Of a DNA stretch of 64,000 nucleotides, positions 17,048 through 26,341 are shown one piece after another; positions within the stretch are counted from its first letter, which is position 1; the number at the start of each line of letters is the position of its first letter. This DNA is from Candidatus Rokuibacteriota bacterium. GTDB lineage: Bacteria; Methylomirabilota; Methylomirabilia; Rokubacteriales; CSP1-6. The translations under genes and the position numbers were made by a program. Below the pieces are notes generated by a model. That model did no database searches. It saw only the letters and a program-made list of their open reading frames with translations, and was not told where the DNA came from. The DNA lies in contig QHTE01000044.1 of the NCBI GenBank assembly GCA_003220685.1, forward strand, positions 1 through 64,000, written 5' to 3'.

Positions 17048-17360
17048 GGCTGGCCTCCTGGCTGTCGGTCGGCGGCCGGACATGGGGCCGCCCGGCCCTA
17101 TCCTAATAGATGTCACGCGGATAGACGCTCCAGCGTTATAGATGTCAGGGTCGGGTGTCTCACTCTGGACGCAGTGTAATAACTACTTGGTAGATATTAC
17201 AAAGGGGGTAGTTGGTTGGGCAACCGGACCTTAAGAAACCAGGGTTTGGGTCATATAGCCCGTTCTCCAGCCCGTGGCATCTATATTGCTTTTGATTGGC
17301 GGGTCAGGCGATTGCCTGAATTTCGCCGAGGGAATCCCCTGTCCTTAGAAGGAGTCACTG
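17048..17360. promoter_or_regulatory. Divergent regulatory region with palindrome and direct repeats
   Basis: This is the only long AT-richer spacer in the first 17 kb. It contains two direct repeats ATAGATGTCA at 17106-17115 and 17138-17147 (32 bp apart, three helical turns), an inverted CATCTAT at 17278-17284, a hyphenated palindrome at 17175-17201 and GGTTG-gg-CAACC at 17214-17225. It separates the minus-strand alcohol dehydrogenase from the plus-strand hybrid kinase. No clear -35/-10 pair could be assigned. Confidence 0.5.
17175..17201. promoter_or_regulatory. 27-bp hyphenated palindrome, putative operator
   Basis: Left arm TGTAATA-a-CTAC and right arm GTAG-a-TATTACA flank a 3-base centre (ttg). 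The only unpaired positions are the two A's at 17182 and 17194. The dyad is 22 arm bases of 27 and sits 160 bp before the kinase gene and 128 bp before the alcohol dehydrogenase gene, so it is a plausible binding site for a dimeric regulator. Confidence 0.6.
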
Positions 17361-20300
17361 ATGGCTCGTGCCCCACAGGCCTCGACCAGCGTTGACCTGC
17401 CGCGCTTTCTGAGCGCCCTCAAGGCGGTACGCCAGGGAGACTTCTCGGTGCGGCTGCCCGACCACTGGACTGACGTCGCGGGCAAGGTCGCGGATACATT
17501 CAACGAGGTGGTCGAGATGAACCAGCGCCTGGCCTCCGAGCTGGAGCGCCTTCGGCTCGCCATCGGACGGCACGGGAAGATCACGGAGCGCGCGTCGGTG
17601 GGGCCGGTCTCCGGCGCGTGGGCCGATTCGGTCGCGAACGTGAACTCGCTGGTCGCGAGCCTCGTGCAGCCCACCAGCGAGGCCGCGCGCGTGATCGGCG
17701 CCGTCGCGAAGGGCGACCTCTCCCAGAGCGTGGCGCTCGAGGCCGACGGCCACCCGCTGGAGGGCGAGTTCCTCCGCGCCGCCAAGACCGTCAACCTGAT
17801 GGTCGAGCAGCTCCGCTCCTTCGCCGCTGAGGTAACGCGCGTGGCCCGAGAGGTCGGCACCGAGGGTAAGCTCGGCGGCCAGGCCGACGTTCGCGACGTG
17901 GCCGGGACCTGGAAAGACCTCACCGACTCGGTCAACTCGATGGCCGGCAACCTCACCGCCCAGGTCCGCAACATCGCCGAGGTCACCACCGCCGTCGCCA
18001 ACGGCGATTTGTCCCGCAAGATCACCGTGGACGTCCGCGGCGAGGTGCTCGAGCTCAAGAACACTATCAACACGATGGTCGACCAGCTCCGCTCGTTCGC
18101 CGCCGAGGTCACGCGCGTCGCGCGCGAGGTCGGCACCGAGGGTAAGCTCGGCGGTCAGGCCGACGTCCGCGACGTGGCCGGGACCTGGAAGGACCTGACC
18201 GACTCGGTCAACTCGATGGCCGGCAACCTCACCACCCAGGTCCGCAACATCGCCGAGGTCACCACCGCGGTCGCCAACGGCGATTTGTCCCGCAAGATCA
18301 CCGCCGACGTCCGGGGCGAGGTGCTCGAGCTCAAGAACACCATCAACACGATGGTCGACCAGCTCCGCTCGTTCGCCGCCGAGGTCACGCGCGTCGCCCG
18401 CGAGGTCGGCACCGAGGGCAAGCTCGGCGGTCAGGCGCGTGTCGAAGGCGTGTCCGGCACGTGGCGCGACCTCACCGACTGGGTCAACTCGATGGCCGGC
18501 AACCTCACCGCGCAGGTCCGCAACATCGCCGAGGTCACCACCGCCGTCGCCAACGGCGACCTCTCCCGCAAGATCACCGTCGACGTCAAGGGCGAAATCC
18601 TCGAGCTCAAGAACACGACCAACACGATGGTCGACCAGCTCAGCTCGTTCGCCGCCGAGGTCACGCGCGTCGCGCGCGAGGTCGGCACCGAGGGCAAGCT
18701 CGGCGGCCAGGCCGACGTCCGCGGCGTGGCCGGGACCTGGAGAGACTTGACCGATTCGGTCAATTCAATGGCGGGTAACCTCACCGCCCAGGTCAGGAAC
18801 ATCGCCGAGGTCACCACCGCCGTCGCCAACGGCGATTTGTCGCGCAAGATCACCGTCGACGTCCGCGGCGAGATTCTCGAGCTGAAGGACACCGTCAACC
18901 GCATGGTCGATCAGCTCCGGTCGTTCGCGGCCGAGGTCACGCGCGTCGCCCGCGAGGTCGGCACCGAGGGCAAGCTCGGCGGTCAGGCCGACGTCAAGGA
19001 CGTGGCCGGCACCTGGAAGGACCTCACCGACTCCGTCAACTTCATGGCCGGCAACCTCACCGCCCAGGTGCGGAACATCGCCGACGTCACCAAGGCGGTC
19101 GCCGCCGGCGACCTCTCGCGCAAGATCAGCGTCGACGTCCGCGGCGAGATCCTCGACCTCAAGGACACCGTCAACCGCATGGTCGACCAGCTCCGGTCGT
19201 TCGCGGCCGAGGTCACGCGCGTCGCCCGCGAGGTCGGCACCGAGGGCAAGCTCGGCGGTCAAGCGGACGTGAAAGAGGTCGCCGGCACCTGGAAGGACCT
19301 CACCGACAACGTGAACTCGATGGCGAGCAACCTCACCGGCCAGGTGCGCGGTATCGCGCGCGTCGTCACGGCCGTGGCCAACGGCGACCTGCGCCGCAAG
19401 CTCACCCTCGAGGCCAAGGGCGAGATCGCCGAGCTCGCCGACACGATCAACTCGATGATCGATACGCTCGCCACCTTCGCCGACCAGGTCACGACGGTCG
19501 CGCGCGAGGTCGGCGTCGAGGGCAAGCTCGGCGGCCAGGCGCGCGTGCCCGGCGCCGCCGGGACGTGGGAGGACCTCACCGACAACGTGAACCAGCTCGC
19601 GGCCAATCTCACCACGCAGGTCCGCGCGATCGCCGAGGTGGCGACCGCCGTGACCAAGGGTGACTTGACCCGCGAGATCGCCGTCGCCGCGCGTGGCGAA
19701 GTGGCGGTCCTCAAGGACACCACCAACGAGATGATCCGCAACCTCCGCGAGACGACGCTCAAGAACAGCGAGCAGGACTGGCTCAAGACCAATCTCGCGA
19801 AGTTCAGCCGGATGCTCCAGGGCCAGAAGGACCTGCTCGAGGTCGGCCGGCTCATCCTATCCGAGCTGGCGCCGGTCGTCTCCGCGCACCGCGGCGCGTT
19901 CTATCTCCTGGACGCGTCGGACGAGCCGCAGCGACTGAAGCTGCTCGCCGGGTACGCGCTCGAAGCCGAGGCGCCGACCGTGTTCCGGATCGGCGAGGGC
20001 CTGGTCGGCCAGTGCGCGCGCGAGAAGCGGGGCCTCCTGCTCGACAACGTGCCGGCGAACTACGTGCGCATCAGCTCGGGGCTCGGCGGCGCCACCCCCG
20101 CGAGTCTCATCATCCTGCCCGTGCTCTTCGAGGGCGAGGTCAAGGGCGTGATGGAGCTGGCGTCGTTCGACCGCTTCAGCCCCACGCACAAGGCCTTCCT
20201 CGACCTGCTCGTGGAAAGCATCGGGATCGTGATCAACACCATCGAGGCCAATATGCGGACCGAGGCGCTGCTGGCTCAGTCGCAGTCGCTCGCCTCTGAG

Positions 20301-22493
20301 CTCGGGCAAACCAACCAGGAGCTGCAGGAGAAGGCGCATCTCCTCGCCCACCAGAACGTCGAGGTCGAGCGCAAGAACCATGAGGTGGAGCTGGCCCGAC
20401 AGGCGCTCGAGGAGAAGGCCGCGCAGCTGGCGCTGACCTCGAAGTACAAGTCGGAATTCCTAGCCAACATGTCGCACGAGCTCCGCACGCCGCTGAACAG
20501 CCTGCTGATCCTGTCCGATCAGCTCTCGAAGAACCCCGACGGCAACCTGAGCGCGCGGCAGACGGAGTTCGCCAAGACCATCCATTCGTCCGGCAACGAT
20601 CTCTTGAACCTCATCAACGACATTCTCGATCTGTCCAAGATCGAGTCCGGAACCGTCGTGGTCGACGTGGGCGAGATGTGGTTCGGCGACCTCCACGGCT
20701 TCGTCGAGCGCACGTTCAACCATCTGGCCGAGGCGAAGGGGCTCGAGTTCGGCATCCACCTCGAGCCGGAGCTCCCGCGGGCCATCCACACCGACGCCAA
20801 GCGGCTGCAACAGATCCTCAAGAATCTCCTGTCGAACGCCTTCAAGTTCACCCGGCACGGGCGCGTCGACCTGACCATCGGCCTGGCCAACCCCGCCGAC
20901 CTGGAGCACGGAGCCCTCGCCGGGCGCGGTCCGGCGGTGGCGTTCTCCGTGACCGACACCGGGATCGGAATTCCGGCTGAGAAGCAGCAGATCGTCTTCG
21001 AGGCCTTCCAGCAGGCCGACGGCAGCACCAGCCGCACGTTCGGCGGGACGGGCCTGGGTCTGGCCATCAGCCGCGAGCTGTCGCGCCTGCTCGGCGGCGA
21101 GATCCACCTCGTGAGCTCGCCGGGGCACGGCAGCACCTTCACGCTCTATCTGCCGACGACCTACACTCCGCCGGCGACGCCCCGCCGCCCGACCGGCGAT
21201 GTCGAGAGCGTGTCCCAGGTGCCGGCCACGCGCGTGCCGGTCGCCACGGCGCTCGCCGAGGCCGCGACCGCGACCGCGGCCGAAGAGGAAAGCGACGACC
21301 GTCGGGCCATCCAGCCGGGTGATCGCGTCCTGCTGATCGTCGAGAACGACGCCGCCTTCGCGCGCGCCGTCCTCGACGAGGCGCACGCGCAGGGATTCAA
21401 GTGTGTGATCACCTCGTTCGGCGCGGCGGCGCTCGGGCTGAGCAAGGAGTTCCCGCCGAGCGCGATTACCCTCGACATCTCGCTGCCGGACATCAACGGC
21501 TACTGGGTGCTCGAGCGGCTGAAAAACGACATGGCGACCCGCCACATCCCGGTCTACGTCATCACCACCGACGACGATGCCGAGCGGGGTCTCCGGCTCG
21601 GCGCGCGGACGATCATCACCAAGCCGCTGGCCACCGGGCAAGCGCTCGAGGAGACGGTGGCGGCGATCAAGCGCGACGCCGACGACGCGACCCGTGAGCT
21701 GTTGATCGTCGAGCCCGGCGCGGCGCGGCGCGAGCAGCTCGTCTCCCTGCTGGGCGGGCCCGACGTCAGTATCACGGCCGTCTCCTCCGGTGCCGACGCC
21801 ATCGCGGCCCTCGAGCGGCGCGCGCCGGACTGCCTGGTCCTCAACCCGCGGGTCGCCGAGGCGACGCCCCCGGACTTCGGCAAGCGCCTGCTTCGCAGCG
21901 CGCCGGCGCACGCGGTGGCCGTGCTGGTGCACGGAGAGCTCGACGGCGAAGAGCAGATCGAGAGCATCAAGCGCACCTTGTCGGGCCTGCTCCTCAAGGA
22001 CGTGCGAACGGAGCAGCGGCTCCTGGACCAGACCAGCCTCTACCTGCATCGCCGCTTCGGCGACCTGTCGGCGGCGCAACGGCGGATCCTGAGCGACCTG
22101 CACGGCGGCAGCCGGGCGCTGGGCGGCAAGAAGGCCCTGATCGTCGACGACGACATTCGCAACATCTTCGCCCTCACCAGCGTCCTCGAGGAGCACCACA
22201 TGCTGGTGGTGTCCGCGGAGAACGGACGGGACGCCATCAAAGCGCTCCAGGCCTACCCGGACATCGATGTGGTGCTGATGGATATCATGATGCCGGAGAT
22301 GGACGGGATGGAGACCACCCGGCAGATTCGACGAGACCCGCGATCCCGGCACGTCCCGATCATCGCGGTCACGGCCAAGGCCATGAAGGGCGACCGCGAG
22401 AAGTGCATCGAGGCCGGAGCCTGGGATTATCTGGCCAAGCCGGTCGATCCCGAGGAGCTCGTGGCCATGTTGCGGGCGTGGCTGGTTCGGTAG
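17361..22493 (+). CDS. Poly-HAMP soluble hybrid sensor histidine kinase with GAF and three receiver domains
   Basis: A 1710-residue protein without transmembrane helix, so a cytoplasmic sensor. Order: residues about 15-150 a degenerate HAMP region; about 154-797 seven repeats of 92 residues ([23 protein letters not shown]... starting at 17820, 18096, 18372, 18648, 18924, 19200, 19476), each repeat probably two HAMP units; about 826-970 GAF; 985-1035 coiled coil; HisKA with H1039 in [11 protein letters not shown]; HATPase to about 1280 (N box [11 protein letters not shown], then GIGIP and GGTGLGL); receiver 1 about 1318-1440 (D1372); a degenerate receiver 2 about 1445-1550 with Asn at the phosphosite (LVLNPR); receiver 3 about 1590-1710 (D1641, K in AKPVD). 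The domain order matches group III fungal Nik1/Os-1 kinases, which sense osmotic stress. AAGGAG precedes ATG17361. The downstream kinase probably acts in the same pathway. Confidence 0.9.
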   Translation: MARAPQASTSVDLPRFLSALKAVRQGDFSVRLPDHWTDVAGKVADTFNEVVEMNQRLASELERLRLAIGRHGKITERASVGPVSGAWADSVANVNSLVASLVQPTSEAARVIGAVAKGDLSQSVALEADGHPLEGEFLRAAKTVNLMVEQLRSFAAEVTRVAREVGTEGKLGGQADVRDVAGTWKDLTDSVNSMAGNLTAQVRNIAEVTTAVANGDLSRKITVDVRGEVLELKNTINTMVDQLRSFAAEVTRVAREVGTEGKLGGQADVRDVAGTWKDLTDSVNSMAGNLTTQVRNIAEVTTAVANGDLSRKITADVRGEVLELKNTINTMVDQLRSFAAEVTRVAREVGTEGKLGGQARVEGVSGTWRDLTDWVNSMAGNLTAQVRNIAEVTTAVANGDLSRKITVDVKGEILELKNTTNTMVDQLSSFAAEVTRVAREVGTEGKLGGQADVRGVAGTWRDLTDSVNSMAGNLTAQVRNIAEVTTAVANGDLSRKITVDVRGEILELKDTVNRMVDQLRSFAAEVTRVAREVGTEGKLGGQADVKDVAGTWKDLTDSVNFMAGNLTAQVRNIADVTKAVAAGDLSRKISVDVRGEILDLKDTVNRMVDQLRSFAAEVTRVAREVGTEGKLGGQADVKEVAGTWKDLTDNVNSMASNLTGQVRGIARVVTAVANGDLRRKLTLEAKGEIAELADTINSMIDTLATFADQVTTVAREVGVEGKLGGQARVPGAAGTWEDLTDNVNQLAANLTTQVRAIAEVATAVTKGDLTREIAVAARGEVAVLKDTTNEMIRNLRETTLKNSEQDWLKTNLAKFSRMLQGQKDLLEVGRLILSELAPVVSAHRGAFYLLDASDEPQRLKLLAGYALEAEAPTVFRIGEGLVGQCAREKRGLLLDNVPANYVRISSGLGGATPASLIILPVLFEGEVKGVMELASFDRFSPTHKAFLDLLVESIGIVINTIEANMRTEALLAQSQSLASELGQTNQELQEKAHLLAHQNVEVERKNHEVELARQALEEKAAQLALTSKYKSEFLANMSHELRTPLNSLLILSDQLSKNPDGNLSARQTEFAKTIHSSGNDLLNLINDILDLSKIESGTVVVDVGEMWFGDLHGFVERTFNHLAEAKGLEFGIHLEPELPRAIHTDAKRLQQILKNLLSNAFKFTRHGRVDLTIGLANPADLEHGALAGRGPAVAFSVTDTGIGIPAEKQQIVFEAFQQADGSTSRTFGGTGLGLAISRELSRLLGGEIHLVSSPGHGSTFTLYLPTTYTPPATPRRPTGDVESVSQVPATRVPVATALAEAATATAAEEESDDRRAIQPGDRVLLIVENDAAFARAVLDEAHAQGFKCVITSFGAAALGLSKEFPPSAITLDISLPDINGYWVLERLKNDMATRHIPVYVITTDDDAERGLRLGARTIITKPLATGQALEETVAAIKRDADDATRELLIVEPGAARREQLVSLLGGPDVSITAVSSGADAIAALERRAPDCLVLNPRVAEATPPDFGKRLLRSAPAHAVAVLVHGELDGEEQIESIKRTLSGLLLKDVRTEQRLLDQTSLYLHRRFGDLSAAQRRILSDLHGGSRALGGKKALIVDDDIRNIFALTSVLEEHHMLVVSAENGRDAIKALQAYPDIDVVLMDIMMPEMDGMETTRQIRRDPRSRHVPIIAVTAKAMKGDREKCIEAGAWDYLAKPVDPEELVAMLRAWLVR
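17820..19751 (+). repeat. Seven tandem 276-bp repeats (poly-HAMP array DNA)
   Basis: Units start at 17820, 18096, 18372, 18648, 18924, 19200 and 19476, each exactly 276 bp (92 codons). Copies 1 and 2 differ at only about 18 positions by eye; copies 6 and 7 have diverged more. The unit border was set at the codon for Ser-Phe-Ala-Ala. Near-identity between neighbouring units suggests recent duplication or gene conversion, and it is a place where assembly or replication can gain or lose a unit. Confidence 0.85.
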
Positions 22494-22520
22494 TATGACG
22501 CGGGCGGGTATGCGAGAGCG

Positions 22521-24575
22521 ATGAGCGCGGTCGAAGGACCCGACGGCGACCGGGTCGACATCCTCGTCGTCGACGACATGCCGGGGCAGCGCATGGCGGT
22601 CGAGTCCGTGCTGGCCGAGCTCGGGGAGAACGTCGTCGCGGTCGAGTCCGGCCGCGAGGCGCTGCGCTATCTCCTGGACCACGACGTCGCGGTGATCCTG
22701 CTCGACGTCAACATGCCGGAGATGGACGGGTTCGAGACCGCGGCCCTGGTCCGGCAGCGCCCGCGGACTCGCAACGTCCCGATCATCTTCCTCACCGCGG
22801 ACACCGACGAGCTGCACGCCGCCCGCGGCTACTCGCTCGGGGCCGTCGACTACCTCTTCAGCCCTTTCCTGCCCGAGATTCTCCGCACGAAGGTGAAGGT
22901 GTTCGTGGAGCTGGCGCGGATGCACGTGCAGGCGCGCCGCCACGCGGAGGAGCGGGTGGCGCTGGCCACCGAGCAGGCCGCGCGCGCCGCGGCCGAGGCC
23001 AACAACGTCCGGCTGGGCGTCCTGGCCGAGGCCACGCGCGTGCTGAGCCGGCCCCTCGAGAGCGCCTCCGTCGCCGGCGATCTGCTCCGCGCGGTGCTTC
23101 CGTACATGGCCGATCTCGCGGGCGTCCTGCTCGTCGACGCCGCCCGCTCGTCCGAAGCGGAGGGCGTGTGGCTCCGCGTCGACGCCGAGGGCCGGCTCGG
23201 ACCTCCGCCGGCCGGGACCCCCGCGCTCCGCGAGATCCTCGACGCGGCCTTGCGGGTGATCGCCAGCCACAAGCTGGAGCCCCTGCCCTCCAAGGACGGC
23301 AGTGGGACGTGGGCGATCGTCGCGCCGTTGCCCGCCCGCAGCGCCACGCTCGGCGCGATGGCCTTCGCGATGCTCGACTCCGGCCGGCGCTACGCTACGG
23401 CCGATCTCGAGCTCGTCCGCGATCTGGCCAGCCGGACCGCCATCTCCCTCGACAACCGAAGCCTCTATCGCGAGATCGAGGAGCGCGACCGCCGCAAGGA
23501 CGAGTTCCTCGCCATGCTGGCCCACGAGCTCCGCAATCCGCTGGCGGCGATCACCAATGCGGTGACGGTGCTCGAAAGGCTCGGCGACCGCACCGACGAC
23601 ACCGCGCGAATCCGGATGATCATCGGACGCCAGACCCACCATCTGGCCCGCCTCGTGGACGACCTGCTCGACGTCGCGCGCGTCACCACGGGTCGGATCG
23701 TCGTCGAGCGGCGGCCGGTCGCGCTGGCCGAGGTCGCCCGGCGCGCGCTCCAGGCGTTCGAGGCGGCCGGTAAGACGGCCCAGCACGAGGTCGTCCTGAA
23801 GACCGACCCGGTGTGGGTGATCGGCGACGCGTCGCGGCTCGAGCAGGTGGTGGCGAATCTCCTGGACAACGCGCTCCGCTACACCGCGCGCGGCGGCCGG
23901 GTGATGGTCAGCGTGCAGCCCGACCGCTCCGAGGCCGTCCTGCGCGTGCGCGACACCGGGCGCGGGATCCCGTCCGCGCTGCTGCCCCAGATCTTCGATC
24001 TGTTCGTGCGCGGCGGCGGCGTCGGTCACGCGCGCGCCGACGGTCTCGGCCTCGGCCTGACGCTGGTGCGCCGCCTCGTCGAGCTGCACGGCGGCTCCGT
24101 CGAGGCGCTCAGCGCGGGCGAAGGGCTCGGCAGCGAGCTCATCGTGCGCCTGCCCGCGAGCGCCGAGCCGTCGGCGTCGACGCGCCCGGCCGCGTCCTCG
24201 ACCTTGCGCCCGACGCGCATCCTCATCGTCGAGGACAACGACGACGCGCGCGAAAGCCTGCGCCTGCTGCTCGAGCTGGACGGCCACGAGGTGAAGGCCG
24301 CGGTCAGCGGCGAGGACGGTCTGGCCCTCGCCGAGTGCGACGATTTCACGATCGCTCTCGTCGACCTCGGTCTGCCCGGGATCGACGGCTTCGAGGTGGC
24401 CCGCAAGCTGCGGGCGACGGCGCGCGGCGCCGAGATGCGGCTGGTCGCGATCAGCGGCTACGGTCAGCCCCTCGATCGCAAGCGGGCCCAGGCCGCCGGC
24501 TTCGACGCGCACCTGGTGAAGCCCGTCGACACGGACTATCTCCGCACGGTCCTCGCCGAGCTCGCGCCCGCTTGA
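22521..24575 (+). CDS. Hybrid histidine kinase: receiver-GAF-like-HisKA-HATPase-receiver
   Basis: A 684-residue soluble kinase. Receiver 1 at about residues 10-130 has D62 (VILLDVNMPEMDGFE); a coiled coil (130-165) and a GAF-like region (165-310) follow; HisKA has H335 in MLAHELRNPLAAI; the HATPase (about 430-545) shows LLDNALRYTARGG, DTGRGIP and GLGLGLTLV; the terminal receiver at about 560-684 carries D615 (IALVDLGLPGIDGFE) and K in VKPVD. No transmembrane segment. It starts 28 bp after the poly-HAMP kinase, so the two are co-transcribed; its N-terminal receiver is a natural target for phosphate from the first kinase, making a phosphorelay likely. No DNA-binding output is encoded nearby, so the final effect is unknown. 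Confidence 0.88.
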   Translation: MSAVEGPDGDRVDILVVDDMPGQRMAVESVLAELGENVVAVESGREALRYLLDHDVAVILLDVNMPEMDGFETAALVRQRPRTRNVPIIFLTADTDELHAARGYSLGAVDYLFSPFLPEILRTKVKVFVELARMHVQARRHAEERVALATEQAARAAAEANNVRLGVLAEATRVLSRPLESASVAGDLLRAVLPYMADLAGVLLVDAARSSEAEGVWLRVDAEGRLGPPPAGTPALREILDAALRVIASHKLEPLPSKDGSGTWAIVAPLPARSATLGAMAFAMLDSGRRYATADLELVRDLASRTAISLDNRSLYREIEERDRRKDEFLAMLAHELRNPLAAITNAVTVLERLGDRTDDTARIRMIIGRQTHHLARLVDDLLDVARVTTGRIVVERRPVALAEVARRALQAFEAAGKTAQHEVVLKTDPVWVIGDASRLEQVVANLLDNALRYTARGGRVMVSVQPDRSEAVLRVRDTGRGIPSALLPQIFDLFVRGGGVGHARADGLGLGLTLVRRLVELHGGSVEALSAGEGLGSELIVRLPASAEPSASTRPAASSTLRPTRILIVEDNDDARESLRLLLELDGHEVKAAVSGEDGLALAECDDFTIALVDLGLPGIDGFEVARKLRATARGAEMRLVAISGYGQPLDRKRAQAAGFDAHLVKPVDTDYLRTVLAELAPA

Positions 24576-24647
24576 CGGCCGGCCCCGAGTTGGCCTAGCC
24601 TCGTTCGCGGCCTTTCGGACGCGCTTTCCAGATTCGAGGAGAGACTC

Positions 24648-24956
24648 ATGGCAAACGTGCTCACGGTGGTCGCGAAGATCCGGGCGGCGAAGGGCAAGGG
24701 CGACGCGCTGGCGGCACTGCTCCGAGAGCAGGTGGCGGCGGTGATGAAGGCCGAGCCCGGCTGCCTCGTGTACCGGCCCCATCGCTCCACGAAAGATCCC
24801 GACGTCTTCGTCTTCTACGAGCAGTACAAGGACGACGCCGCGTTCGACGCGCACCGCAAGGCGCCCCACCTCACCGCGTATCGCGAGCGGCGCGAGAAGG
24901 AAGGCCTCACCGAGGGCGCCGCCGAGGTGGAGATCTTCAGATCGCTCACCGACTAG
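24648..24956 (+). CDS. Antibiotic biosynthesis monooxygenase (ABM) domain protein
   Basis: A 102-residue dimeric ferredoxin-like alpha/beta barrel of the ABM/YgiN type: LTVVAKIRAAKGKGDALAALLREQVAAVMKAEPGCLVYRPHRSTKDPDVFVFYEQYKDDAAFDAHRKAPHL spans most of it, with the conserved EPGCL-Y and E-x-Y-x-D-x-A-x-x-xHR features. YgiN-like proteins reduce quinones or modify polyketide quinones without a cofactor. GAGGAGAG precedes ATG24648 by 4 bases. It ends 40 bp before the visible MFS homology starts, and the two may be one unit. Confidence 0.85.
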   Translation: MANVLTVVAKIRAAKGKGDALAALLREQVAAVMKAEPGCLVYRPHRSTKDPDVFVFYEQYKDDAAFDAHRKAPHLTAYRERREKEGLTEGAAEVEIFRSLTD

Positions 24957-25096
24957 CGGCTCGCCCGGCGAGCCCGACGGCGACGGCGCGCCCGTCGACC
25001 TTCGCCGCCCTCAAGACGCGGAACTACTGTCTCTACTGGTCGGGGCTCGTCTTCTACGTCCTCGGCCACCGGGCGGAGTACGTCACCTTCGCGTGG

Positions 25097-26194
25097 ATGA
25101 CGTGGGAGCTCACGCGCGACCCGCTCCACCTCGGCTATCTCGGTCTGGCGCAGGGCGTGCCGCTGGTCGTCTTCCAGCTGCTGGCCGGCGTCCTGGCCGA
25201 TCGGACCAGCCGGCGCCGGCTGCTGCTCGTCACGACCACGTTGACCTCGTCGACCTTGATCCTCGCCTTCGTCCTGATCGTGCTGGGCCTGGCGCGCGTC
25301 CCGCACCTGCTCGTGCTCGCCGCGCTCGGCAGCACGTTCCGCGCGTTCGACGAACCGAGCCGGATGTCGCTGGTGCCGCAGCTGATCGACCGGGAGCGCC
25401 TGCCGAACGCCATCGTGCTGGGCTCGATCCCCTGGCAGGCCGGCCGGATGCTCGGCCCGTCGGTCACCGGTGTCCTGATCGCCGCCTTCGGCGGAACCGT
25501 CGGCTTCGCGCTGGCGGCGATCGCCTCGTGCACGGCGCTCGCGCTCTATAGCCGCCTCGACGTCCGTGAGGAGACCAAGGCCGGCGACGGGCAGCGGGTC
25601 CTGGCACAGCTCGTGGAGGGGCTCAGCTTCGTCGGCGGGAACTTCGTCTTCGCGAGCCTGATCAGCCTGGCGCTCTTCAACGCGCTGTTCGGCCTGTCGT
25701 ACATCACCGTGCTCCCCGTGTACGCGGACACGTATTTCGGGATGGGCTCGACCGGCTACGGGCTCCTGAGCGCGGCGCACGGCGCCGGCTCGATGCTCGG
25801 CACCCTGATCATCGCCACGGTCGCCGAGCGCATCCTGCGTCCGGGGAAGATCATGCTGACCGCGGCCACGTGCATGGGGCTGGCGCTGATGGTGTTCTCG
25901 CGATCGCCGGGGATGGGCGTCGCGATCCCGATGCTCGCCCTCACCGGGTTCTGCAGCACGTTCTACCTGACGCACGTGACCACGATCATCCAGCAGACGG
26001 TGCCGGACCACCTCAGGGGCCGCGTCTTGAGCCTCTACTCGCTCTGCTGGAACCTGCTCCCGCTCGGCGGCCTCTTGGCCGGCGCGCTCGCCGCCGCGGT
26101 CGACGCGCGCTTCGCGGTGCTGGTCGGCGGCGCGCTGGTCGCCGCCAACGCGCTCGTCCTCTTCACCTCGCGCCGCCTGCGCGCGCTCGGCTAG
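25097..26194 (+). CDS. MFS transporter, MFS_3/EntS-like group
   Basis: A multi-pass transporter of at least 365 residues. Landmarks are GVLADRTSRRRLLLVTTTL (loop 2-3 motif), FRAFDEPSRMSLVPQLIDRERLPNAIVLGSI and VPDHLRGRVLSLYSLCWNLLPLGGLLAGALA, typical of the EntS-like efflux group. The first ATG in frame (25097) falls inside the first helix: the frame upstream, from about 24998, still reads TFAALKTRNYCLYWSGLVFYVLGHRAEY and so on, which is the expected N-terminus, but no ATG, GTG or TTG is found in that frame back through the ABM gene. The real start may be a rare codon or the sequence has a base error. It probably exports a small molecule made or modified by neighbouring enzymes. Confidence 0.8.
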   Translation: MTWELTRDPLHLGYLGLAQGVPLVVFQLLAGVLADRTSRRRLLLVTTTLTSSTLILAFVLIVLGLARVPHLLVLAALGSTFRAFDEPSRMSLVPQLIDRERLPNAIVLGSIPWQAGRMLGPSVTGVLIAAFGGTVGFALAAIASCTALALYSRLDVREETKAGDGQRVLAQLVEGLSFVGGNFVFASLISLALFNALFGLSYITVLPVYADTYFGMGSTGYGLLSAAHGAGSMLGTLIIATVAERILRPGKIMLTAATCMGLALMVFSRSPGMGVAIPMLALTGFCSTFYLTHVTTIIQQTVPDHLRGRVLSLYSLCWNLLPLGGLLAGALAAAVDARFAVLVGGALVAANALVLFTSRRLRALG

Positions 26195-26341
26195 CGGGCG
26201 CGCTCACTCGCCGGCTGCTGCCGGCCCAGACTACAGGAGCGCGGATCGCTGCGCGCCGCGGCCGTCGGCCATCTCCCGCGGCCGTCGCGGTGGGGACGGA
26301 GGCTTGACGTCCGCGCCGCCGCGGGCGCAGTATCCCTCCCG

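Noticed and set aside
17820..19751. CRISPR-like array in the repeated region
   Set aside because: The repeats are 276-bp coding units without spacers; they encode HAMP domains.
20460..24869. A 1469-residue minus-strand frame opposite the two kinases
   Set aside because: Composition is His, Arg, Gly, Glu-rich without any motif; it is the antisense of well supported kinase genes.
26200..26300. Hairpin and CCGCGGCCGTCG repeats as a terminator or attenuator
   Set aside because: The repeats are short GC-rich stretches common in this DNA; no T-tract or consistent stem supports a functional call.
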